NCBI GenBank assembly: GCA_002067325.1
Contig: MVQY01000024.1
Coordinates: forward strand, 1 to 6,094
DNA: 6,094 nucleotides
Direction: 5' to 3'
From: Methanobacterium sp. PtaU1.Bin097
GTDB lineage: Archaea; Methanobacteriota; Methanobacteria; Methanobacteriales; Methanobacteriaceae
A program made the position numbers and the translations under genes. The notes under the pieces are model-generated. The model was not told the DNA's origin, did no database searches, and was given only the letters and a program-made list of their open reading frames with translations. This document shows, piece after piece, positions 1-5,540 of this stretch; position 1 is the stretch's first letter; each line of letters starts with the position of its first letter.

Positions 1-65
1 TTCCTCTTTCTTTTGGGTTTATTGTAAGGGGTTTCTTCCATGTTTATACCTGTATCTTCTTTCAT
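1..65 (-). CDS. Unidentified gene, N-terminal fragment (runs off left edge)
   Basis: A minus-strand reading frame opens with ATG at 65-63 and stays open to the window edge, giving 21 complete codons. The peptide is hydrophilic and charged: it starts MKEDTGINMEETPYN and then has a basic run of K, P and R residues. A GGGAT-like ribosome binding site lies about 5 bases upstream of the ATG, which favours this start. A second in-frame ATG at 41-39 with an AGGT upstream is an alternative. No signal peptide or membrane segment is visible in the part present, so the product is probably cytoplasmic or has a cytoplasmic N-terminus. It points the same way as the class III pilin gene upstream, with repeats in between. 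The family cannot be named from 21 residues. Confidence 0.5.
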   Translation of the reverse strand, partial: MKEDTGINMEETPYNKPKRKR

Positions 66-112
66 AACTATCCCTTCAATATGCTTTTTAATCTCTAATC
101 AATTTTAACAAC

Positions 113-193
113 TCAATGGACCAGAGTTACAGTGTAGTGTGTCACCAGGACAAACTTTGTCACCAGGATTACTGTGTAGTTTGTCACCATTAC
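113..193 (-). pseudogene. Frameshifted C-terminal extension of the class III pilin
   Basis: Directly past the pilin stop codon (192-190), another minus-strand frame stays open for 26 codons to a TGA at 115-113. It encodes repeated beta-like stretches (NYTVILVT, then HYTVTLVH) that closely match the last residues of the pilin itself (NYTVILMT). The pilin frame and this frame differ by one base. The 20-base repeat unit at 190-209 aligns with the 21-base unit at 169-189 if one base is missing after position 199. Restoring it would fuse this segment to the pilin. Seen: the matching peptides and the unit length difference. Inferred: that this was once, or in other cells still is, the true C-terminus. 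A sequencing or assembly error is the main alternative. Confidence 0.4.
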
Positions 194-225
194 GGTGCAT
201 TTGTCATCAAGATTACTGTGTAGTT
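127..225. repeat. Degenerate tandem repeat, about 21-bp unit, at the pilin 3' end
   Basis: Plus-strand units share the pattern TTACTGTGTAGT followed by TTTGTCACCA. Full or near-full copies lie at 127-147, 169-189 and 190-209 (the last with one base fewer). A shortened copy lies at 148-165, and a copy with a diverged end starts at 213. The core TGTCAYCA occurs at 140, 158, 182 and 202. The 15-mer GATTACTGTGTAGTT is exact at 167-181 and 211-225. The units lie partly inside the pilin coding region, and on the minus strand each complete one encodes a variant of N-Y-T-V followed by hydrophobic-V-T. That points to slippage or unequal exchange of coding DNA. Use as an operator for the leftward gene at 1-65 cannot be excluded. 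Confidence 0.75.
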
Positions 226-594
226 GTGACGGTTGGTTTGTAGATATAACTTTGATTCACTAAAACTAATTGCATTATAGCCACTGCCGGCTAGCGAGTT
301 GTTTATACTTTCCAATATGGTTTCATTTATGGATTCAACAGAACTGGAGAATCGTACTTCGATAGTTACGTCGTCTTCACCGTTGATATCAACACCGGTG
401 ACTCTAACTGGCTGCATCTGTGGATTTATTATAGATGCGTAGGTGGTGCCGTTTTCCGCCCCCATTTTTACAGCCGAAGCTACTGAATTGAGTTCACTCT
501 CATTGGCTACAACCCAACCAAAGGCCATAACTATGAACATCACTATAGCTGCTATAAGAATGTATTCTACAGAAATTTGTCCTCTTTGATCCAT
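190..594 (-). CDS. Class III signal peptide (type IV pilin-like) protein
   Basis: This is a small exported pilin subunit of about 134 residues. The start MDQRGQISVEYILI holds the archaeal class III prepilin motif Q-x-S-x-E. Cleavage is expected between Gly5 and Gln6 by an EppA-type prepilin peptidase, leaving a hydrophobic helix (about residues 8-28) as the filament core. The rest is a soluble extracellular domain with several N-X-S/T sequons (NES, NGT, NET, NNS, NYT), so surface N-glycosylation is plausible. The ATG at 594 is preferred because TGATC sits 6 bases upstream and the short charged leader matches the neighbouring pilins. An ATG at 606 with GAGGAG 12 bases upstream, and an ATG at 657 close to the predicted transcript start, are alternatives; the latter would give an unusually long leader. 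The gene diverges from the pilin operon. Its C-terminus seems shortened by a one-base change within a tandem repeat. Confidence 0.88.
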   Translation of the reverse strand: MDQRGQISVEYILIAAIVMFIVMAFGWVVANESELNSVASAVKMGAENGTTYASIINPQMQPVRVTGVDINGEDDVTIEVRFSSSVESINETILESINNSLAGSGYNAISFSESKLYLQTNRHNYTVILMTNAP

Positions 595-694
595 TTTATC
601 GATCATTCTTTGTATATACTCCTCTATATCTTTTTTGATTAAAACTGGATATTTCATACAAATCAATTATTAAGTAATACAAAGCTCTCAAAAC

Positions 695-715
695 CTATAT
701 ATATTATTATAAAAC
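695..715 (-). promoter_or_regulatory. Candidate promoter (TATA-like) for the leftward pilin gene
   Basis: Read on the minus strand, this stretch is TTTATAATAATATATATAG-like, a strong A/T run resembling an archaeal TATA box. With the usual 25-30 base spacing, transcription would begin near 675-680, leaving a leader of about 80 bases before the preferred ATG at 594, or about 20 bases before the ATG at 657. The same run reads as TATA-like on the plus strand too, so a contribution to rightward transcription is possible. Confidence 0.4.
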
Positions 716-732
716 AAAAGAAATTATATTAC
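716..732 (+). promoter_or_regulatory. Candidate BRE/TATA promoter of the rightward pilin operon
   Basis: A purine-rich AAAAGAAA followed by TTATATTA fits the archaeal BRE-plus-TATA arrangement. Transcription would start around 750-757, giving a leader of about 80 bases before the first operon gene at 832. A second A/T-rich candidate (CAAATATTTTAG, about 733-744) lies just downstream and would give a shorter leader. This promoter lies back to back with the one for the leftward pilin gene, so the two units may share control. Confidence 0.4.
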
Positions 733-775
733 CAAATATTTTAGAAAATAGAAGGATTTGTCTTGGAAAAACAGT

Positions 776-829
776 ATGATTAATGCGTGGGAAAAATTTA
801 GAGGTAAAAAATATCATCCTGGAGATTAA
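776..829 (+). other. Possible 17-codon upstream reading frame in the operon leader
   Basis: An ATG at 776 opens a frame of 17 codons (MINAWEKFRGKKYHPGD) whose TAA at 827-829 ends two bases before the ATG of the first operon gene. The last sense codons are part of that gene's ribosome binding site (GGAGAT, 821-826), so translating this leader would affect access to it. The ribosome binding site for the small frame itself is weak: GAAGGATTT is about 16 bases upstream. It may be chance. No known leader peptide is recognised. Confidence 0.2.
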
Positions 830-831
830 GT

Positions 832-1719
832 ATGGGGTTTTTGGATGATGATTCAAGGGGATTTCTACTCTCTATGGACCTTCTTATCGCGCTTATCCCA
901 CTTACCATCCTCATGGGTATGATGGTCGCTGATATGGATAACGTGCTCTACACGGTTCAAAGCAGTGTCTATCAAAGTTCACTGGAAAGAGTAGGAGCGG
1001 ACACGGTGAATACCCTAATTAAAACTTCGGGTAGTCCCTATGATTGGCAGGATATTGGTACTCCACAGGTTATTGGGCTGGCCAAGTATGACACTAAAAA
1101 AGAAGCCCCTGTACAGAATTCTTTATCACCAAATAAACTTGTCAAATTAAAGAAATCCGATATTCAAAATCTGTTGGGTCCTGGATATGATTTTTATCTG
1201 GACATTTCTACTGTAGAGGGGAATCGAAACATAAAAAGGGTAGGAACTCTAAATGAAAGTGTTCCTAATGTGGTTAGAATTGAGCGATTGGTGTTAAGCT
1301 CCAATTTAGAAGTGGTTAGTTCTTTAGAGGGAACCATTAGGGATGCTGGTGAATCCAGACCTTATACCCTCACTTTCCAAACAAGTGCAGGTTCAATTGA
1401 AAATTATGACTACTATATATTAGTTGTTAATCGTAGATATGATTCTGTTAACATAGATGTGAATGGAAATAACGTTGTAAACTCCAGCCACATCAATGTG
1501 GACACCAAGGAACTTCCCATGGAAATAAATGAAACCTACCTGGAAAATGAGGAAGATTTCCAGGATAATATTGTTACCGTGACCCCGGTGAGTACCTCAG
1601 GGGCTTCCATGGATGTTTACGTAGTAGCAGTTCCTAAAGATACTTCTAATACTGAAATAACCTATGACAATATTGAACCAAATTATTGCCGGTTCATATT
1701 TTACATATGGACCGTTTGA
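832..1719 (+). CDS. Pilin-like surface protein with G-F prepilin leader, first operon gene
   Basis: A 295-residue exported protein probably processed like a type IV pilin. A short acidic leader (MGFLDDDSRG) ends in Arg-Gly. The hydrophobic helix then begins FLLSMDLLIALIP (about residues 11-33). It has S at +4 and D at +6 rather than the Q-x-S-x-E of classical class III leaders, and a proline at +13. After the helix come TLIKTSGSPYDWQD and an IGLAKYD segment (about 61-87), a pattern recalling archaeal minor pilin-like proteins with P-x-x-W and GLA after the N-terminal helix. The remainder is beta-rich with three sequons (N141, N217, N233) and ends in aromatic FIFYIWTV, comparable to the RLDLW ending of the next gene. 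A GGAGAT site 5 bases upstream supports the start. It is 25 bases from the next gene, so co-transcription is very likely. Minor pilin or initiator subunit is an inference. Confidence 0.82.
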   Translation: MGFLDDDSRGFLLSMDLLIALIPLTILMGMMVADMDNVLYTVQSSVYQSSLERVGADTVNTLIKTSGSPYDWQDIGTPQVIGLAKYDTKKEAPVQNSLSPNKLVKLKKSDIQNLLGPGYDFYLDISTVEGNRNIKRVGTLNESVPNVVRIERLVLSSNLEVVSSLEGTIRDAGESRPYTLTFQTSAGSIENYDYYILVVNRRYDSVNIDVNGNNVVNSSHINVDTKELPMEINETYLENEEDFQDNIVTVTPVSTSGASMDVYVVAVPKDTSNTEITYDNIEPNYCRFIFYIWTV

Positions 1720-1744
1720 TTAAAAGATAGATGAAGGGGATTAA

Positions 1745-3919
1745 ATGGATGATCGAGGATTTATATTTACTGCAGACGCTTCGTTAGCACTGATAGTTAT
1801 ATTGCTTGTAAGCGCCTCTATCACAGCCTATATTATGGCTCCCTACTTCCAGGGCCAGGAACACCAGCACCTACAGGCACTGGCTTCAGATGCCCTGGAA
1901 ACCATGGAACAGGACGGTACATTGACACTGGCTGCTGTTGAATACAGTCAAAATAATATTACAGGCGGAGATCAAATATTAAGAAACCGTCTAAATACGT
2001 TGATCCCTTCAGATACCGCATACAACATTACCATGCTGACATCTTCAGATGCAGGATACTCTGTTTCTAGAAATCCGAATTTACTGGTTGCCAGTGATAC
2101 AGCCACCGCTGTAAGGGTCATATCCGGACCTGAAGAAGGTTATCTGGGACGTGCCTGGTATAAGCAAGAAGAAGTCCCCATGGTAGATAAAGAAATCAAT
2201 GTGATCAGCACTGTATGGAATTTCCACAACTATTTAACCAATTTTGCACCATGGAAATCTAATGGTTTATACAATCGACAATATTGGGGTGTTTCTGGAT
2301 CTAGCAGACCGGGATCACCGGTACCAATCGAATTTTCAATTCCAGAAGGTGTAACACTTCATAACGCCTTTTTCCTGCAGGGTACAAATAATATATCTGC
2401 TAACAATTTGAATAGACCATCATTTGGGGTGGAGGTTAGTATAAATGGTCATCCTTACGGAAACACCACCCCATTTACCATGTTATATCCTAGAGTCAAT
2501 GGATATGGGCAAATAGATAATGGACTGGTATATAATTATAAGGGGAATATAAATGTCTCTGACCTGAATGAGGGGGATGATAATGAATTCTACGTTTACT
2601 TCAACTATCAGAATTTACTGCGTTCCAATTATGATTACACCATGCCCTGGTTTTCATTAATAGCCAATTATACCACCACTATTCAGGTCCCTGAGGGTAT
2701 TTTAAGTATAGATGAAACTTTCCCTGATGCTGCAGGACTAGCTAAACCTAATGATGCAGGGGGATACTATGGTAAAATTTATGATTTAACATCAGGGGAT
2801 GTTACTAACCTTACCACGCGGAGAGTAATGTCCTGGTCCACTTTTAGCAACACTAATCGAAATTTATTAGATAATTATGATGATGGAGTACCCTTTGTTT
2901 TAGATAACGTTGATGGTGCCGGAGAAGACGGGTCTGCAGTAAGTGTGGTTAAAGAATTTACCATACCTGATAATGCCCGAATATTTGATGGTTACGTAAA
3001 CATAAATGCATACGGAGCAGTGGATAATGCTTTAGTAGAAGTATGGGACGGTACACGGTGGAGAGCCGTATTCTGTTCATTTGACTTTAAAGAAATTCCA
3101 GGAGCTACAATACCAACTACAGATTACTCAGCAGGTGACGGTTATGGTAACACCCCTGGGATCGTATACATTGGACAGTATTTACATACCGGCAGTAATA
3201 AGGTGAGGATAACTGTATGGGATAACGTACCAAGTAATGATTATGATTTAGTGGGAGTAGTAGATTCCAAACTCTATGTCAGTTATTCAACTTTACCAAT
3301 TCAATGGGAAACCTTTACATTCAACAGTTATCAGGCAGGCAGTGGGGAAATCTACACTTTCCCTGAACGTACTTTCAGTATAGGACCCGATGCCACAAGG
3401 GTGTACATGTTTGTAGGTGTGGGAACCACCACACAACATTTGACTGTTGAAATTAGGAACTCAACCCATGGTTGGACCACTATCTATAATGATGATACAG
3501 TACCCTTTATGATAGATCTGGGTGCTTTAGATGCTGCCGGCCCCCACAGGTTTACCACCAGTACCAGTACCCCAGAAAATTATAACCTAACAGAAGGCAC
3601 AGGTTACCGGGTAAGGGTGAATGTAACTGCTCCAGAAGCATGGAAATCAGGTGACGGTGCCTCCAGTCCAGGTACCTGGGGAAATCCCACCATTTTCTCC
3701 GGTACCAGAATAGCTGTAATTTATAAATATTTAGAAAATAGATGGACTACAGACTACAGCAGTAACGCTACAGAAGCTAAAGAACTAGCAAAACAAAAAT
3801 TAATAGATGACCTTGAAGATTTAAATATAACAGTCGATCCTAACTTAATTCAAACTGAAGCATTATTTACCGGTAACCTCCCAAACGCCATACCCGTAAG
3901 GTTAGACTTATGGAAATAA
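1745..3919 (+). CDS. Large adhesin-like protein on a pilin-like N-terminus
   Basis: A 724-residue predicted cell-surface protein, far larger than a typical pilin. MDDRG is followed by the hydrophobic helix FIFTADASLALIVILL (about 6-31), with T at +4 and D at +6 as in the preceding gene. Residues 32-130 look like an ordinary pilin-like domain. Residues 190-660 are Gly/Asn/Thr-rich beta structure with three related modules. Each opens with a phrase like EFSIPEG (197, 405, 544 for the Phe) and has VEV or VEI 24-32 residues later (229, 431, 568). A final segment (675-724) is helical and then ends PNAIPVRLDLWK, which looks like the closing strand of the pilin fold. There are 12 N-X-S/T sequons and one cysteine (C444). 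AAGGGGAT lies 3 bases before the ATG. A tip adhesin or large minor pilin is inferred. The modules recall archaeal DUF3344-type beta repeats, unverified. Confidence 0.82.
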   Translation: MDDRGFIFTADASLALIVILLVSASITAYIMAPYFQGQEHQHLQALASDALETMEQDGTLTLAAVEYSQNNITGGDQILRNRLNTLIPSDTAYNITMLTSSDAGYSVSRNPNLLVASDTATAVRVISGPEEGYLGRAWYKQEEVPMVDKEINVISTVWNFHNYLTNFAPWKSNGLYNRQYWGVSGSSRPGSPVPIEFSIPEGVTLHNAFFLQGTNNISANNLNRPSFGVEVSINGHPYGNTTPFTMLYPRVNGYGQIDNGLVYNYKGNINVSDLNEGDDNEFYVYFNYQNLLRSNYDYTMPWFSLIANYTTTIQVPEGILSIDETFPDAAGLAKPNDAGGYYGKIYDLTSGDVTNLTTRRVMSWSTFSNTNRNLLDNYDDGVPFVLDNVDGAGEDGSAVSVVKEFTIPDNARIFDGYVNINAYGAVDNALVEVWDGTRWRAVFCSFDFKEIPGATIPTTDYSAGDGYGNTPGIVYIGQYLHTGSNKVRITVWDNVPSNDYDLVGVVDSKLYVSYSTLPIQWETFTFNSYQAGSGEIYTFPERTFSIGPDATRVYMFVGVGTTTQHLTVEIRNSTHGWTTIYNDDTVPFMIDLGALDAAGPHRFTTSTSTPENYNLTEGTGYRVRVNVTAPEAWKSGDGASSPGTWGNPTIFSGTRIAVIYKYLENRWTTDYSSNATEAKELAKQKLIDDLEDLNITVDPNLIQTEALFTGNLPNAIPVRLDLWK

Positions 3920-3941
3920 AAAAGTTGAAGTAGTGATATAA

Positions 3942-5006
3942 ATGGATGAAGAAGGATTTGCTTTCACACCACTGACCTATTTGCTTATCATTCCAGTTTT
4001 AGTCATCGCCATATCCTATGGCAATATAGTTAATGAAGCAAGTATGTTGGGTAGTCTTATAATCGGTGGTGATGTCACCTACAGTTCTGCAACCACACTT
4101 ATTTCCACTCTCCAGAAAGGTGCCGGTGATGCCGGGAGAAATGCTGCATATAATGCCACGAGGCGTGTGATAGATCGAAACGTGGAAGATGAAGGTAACC
4201 CCTTTTTTGCAAGCGGTACCAGTAAAACTGTAATTACAAATAATATCACCGCTGCCTTAAATAGACATATCGTAGAAACTGCTCTAGAAGTAAAAAACCA
4301 AACCGGCCGTAATGTTTACATCAACAACGTGTTAATAGACGATTATTCTGATACGCCCTTTAACAGTAGCAATGTATACATCACTCAAACAGATCCATTC
4401 GGTTTCTATGTAAATATAAGGGGCGGAATACCAATTAAAATAGAGCAACAGAATGGTGACCAAGTTTACGAACTTAAAACACCAGACACATCCACTTATG
4501 TCAGCATTGAAGGGTTAGAAGACCCATATATATGGATATACACCAAAGAAAGAGCTAGTAATGTGATATACAAGTATCCATACTACACCTACTCCGATGT
4601 ATATGGACGGGATTATTATTTTGATGACACCGTGGATACCAATGAGAAGAAACTGCATCATCTGTGGGAATGTCTTAACGGTACCGATAACCCCAGTGGT
4701 ATAACACCACGTCCTAATTATTTCCCAGACCCCAACGGACTATCCTTTTTTGATAGATTAGAAGGCAAACATTCTTCTAATGAACCAGCTGAAGTTCGAA
4801 TGAGCACTTTTATTATTGGTGATCCCCTCCTTGAAAACCACTATGGAAGACCAGAAGTCTCCCGAGTGGATCATGAATACGTGCTGGGATTAAGTGGAAC
4901 TTCCATCGAAATTGGATTATCCGAAATAACCGACCCTGCTGGTAAAGTATTTTATCTTTCTGATAATTATAAAAGTTTCTTTGGACTTGAAAGTAATTAT
5001 TCATAG
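3942..5006 (+). CDS. Pilin-like surface protein with G-F leader, third operon gene
   Basis: A 354-residue predicted exported protein. The leader MDEEG is followed by the hydrophobic helix FAFTPLTYLLIIPVLVIAI (about 6-25). It keeps F at +1 and T at +4 but lacks the acidic residue seen in the other pilin-like genes. A proline at +13 matches the first operon gene. A Ser/Thr/Ala-rich helical stretch (45-115) follows, then a beta-rich half with a Tyr-rich patch (210-226), an aromatic/His segment around LHHLWECLNG (238-247), an SFFDRLEG motif (268-275) and a final VDHEYVLG region (309-316). Similar FDRLEG and VDH phrases occur in large archaeal pilin-like proteins as far as I recall, but I cannot name a family. 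There are six sequons, one at the very C-terminus (NYS). AGTGAT lies 4 bases upstream of the ATG and the gap to the previous gene is 22 bases. Its stop codon overlaps the ribosome binding site of the next gene. Confidence 0.8.
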   Translation: MDEEGFAFTPLTYLLIIPVLVIAISYGNIVNEASMLGSLIIGGDVTYSSATTLISTLQKGAGDAGRNAAYNATRRVIDRNVEDEGNPFFASGTSKTVITNNITAALNRHIVETALEVKNQTGRNVYINNVLIDDYSDTPFNSSNVYITQTDPFGFYVNIRGGIPIKIEQQNGDQVYELKTPDTSTYVSIEGLEDPYIWIYTKERASNVIYKYPYYTYSDVYGRDYYFDDTVDTNEKKLHHLWECLNGTDNPSGITPRPNYFPDPNGLSFFDRLEGKHSSNEPAEVRMSTFIIGDPLLENHYGRPEVSRVDHEYVLGLSGTSIEIGLSEITDPAGKVFYLSDNYKSFFGLESNYS

Positions 5007-5010
5007 GTGA
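5005..5010 (+). promoter_or_regulatory. Ribosome binding site AGGTGA that selects a TTG start
   Basis: AGGTGA is a strong match to the complement of the 16S rRNA 3' end and lies 5 bases before the TTG at 5016. The GTG at 5007 is inside this site and so is a poor start candidate. The site also overlaps the TAG stop (5004-5006) of the preceding gene, which suggests translational coupling between the two pilin-like genes. Confidence 0.7.
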
Positions 5011-5015
5011 ACAAT

Positions 5016-5435
5016 TTGAACTTAGACGACAAAGGACAGGGAAGTGTAGAGGTACTACTGGTCTTCCTCATAGTTTTCATTGTCATTATAATCTTCGTAG
5101 GGGTTATAACCAGCGCAACAGAGAAGGCTGAAACAGGCAGTCTGGCAGAGGCAAGGATGCAGGGTGAAAAGATAGCTACCGCAATCAACAATGTCTACAG
5201 CCATGGTCCAGGTTATTCTATAAATATCACCATACCCCCTTCACCTAATATCACTGCACTTGTAAATCAACCGGAAAACTATATCACCGTAATCTATAAT
5301 GGCCAACAAATACAGATAAAGGTTATACCCACAAACTTAAACACATCCAACATTACCAGCGACCCCAATGGGGTAAGCGACATCATATATACAGTATCTA
5401 ATCAAAATGGAACGGTATATATCAAGAAGAATTAA
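5016..5435 (+). CDS. Small class III signal peptide pilin, fourth operon gene (TTG start)
   Basis: A predicted type IV pilin-like subunit of 139 residues. The leader MNLDDKG is followed by QGSVEVLLVFLIVFIVIIIF, a classical Q-x-S-x-E motif plus hydrophobic helix (about residues 8-32). Cleavage is expected between Gly7 and Gln8 by an EppA-type peptidase, leaving a mature protein of about 132 residues. Beyond the helix, ATEKAETGSLAEAR and the following 15 residues look like the extended amphipathic pilin helix, then a short beta-rich head with five sequons (two NIT near residues 65-80, then NTS, NIT, NGT). TTG at 5016 is chosen over GTG at 5007 because of the AGGTGA spacing. Size and motif match the leftward pilin gene, so the two may be the main filament subunits around which the three G-F proteins act. 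It is the last gene of the operon, before a T-tract and a new promoter. Confidence 0.87.
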   Translation: MNLDDKGQGSVEVLLVFLIVFIVIIIFVGVITSATEKAETGSLAEARMQGEKIATAINNVYSHGPGYSINITIPPSPNITALVNQPENYITVIYNGQQIQIKVIPTNLNTSNITSDPNGVSDIIYTVSNQNGTVYIKKN

Positions 5436-5459
5436 ACTTAGCATTTCAAGAAGATTAAT
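5422..5459. repeat. Short direct repeat across the pilin stop codon
   Basis: TCAAGAAGAATTAA at 5422-5435 holds the last codons and stop of the small pilin gene. It is nearly repeated as TCAAGAAGATTAAT at 5446-5459, 24 bases downstream. It looks like a small local duplication, and no function is evident. It echoes the larger repeat at the 3' end of the other class III pilin gene. Confidence 0.4.
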
Positions 5460-5477
5460 TTAACATGAGAATAAATA

Positions 5478-5484
5478 TTTTTTT
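5478..5484 (+). terminator. Candidate T-tract terminator of the pilin operon
   Basis: A run of seven T residues lies about 43 bases after the operon's last stop codon, in A/T-rich DNA without a strong hairpin, as expected of archaeal intrinsic termination. It directly abuts the TATA-like element of the next gene. Confidence 0.4.
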
Positions 5485-5494
5485 AAATTATATA
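5483..5494 (+). promoter_or_regulatory. Candidate TATA box of the PepSY gene
   Basis: TTAAATTATATA resembles an archaeal TATA box. With typical spacing, transcription would begin near 5513-5520, leaving a leader of about 20-30 bases that includes the GTGATT ribosome binding site at 5531-5536. This suggests the PepSY gene is transcribed separately from the pilin operon, although read-through past the T-tract is possible. Confidence 0.45.
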
Positions 5495-5540
5495 ACCACC
5501 TAAATCAAATTAAGGATCTATAAAAAAGACGTGATTAACT

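Noticed and set aside
127..225. Repeats considered as a CRISPR array
   Set aside because: Units are short, degenerate and directly adjacent, with no unique spacers of constant size, and partly coding. Tandem duplication of pilin coding DNA explains them better.
595..666. Longer start for the leftward pilin (TTG at 666)
   Set aside because: No ribosome binding site precedes 666, and the extra residues would give a leader far longer than those of the neighbouring pilin-like genes. The ATG at 657 stays as a weak alternative.
4813..5004. Minus-strand open frame of about 63 codons
   Set aside because: It lies wholly within the third operon gene in antisense, lacks a convincing ribosome binding site, and has no recognisable protein character.
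5007..5015. GTG start for the small class III pilin
   Set aside because: The GTG is part of the AGGTGA ribosome binding site that is correctly spaced for the TTG at 5016.
4997..5191. Minus-strand open frame of about 64 codons
   Set aside because: It is antisense to the strongly supported class III pilin gene. Its hydrophobic and Thr/Ser-rich composition mirrors the pilin helix codons.
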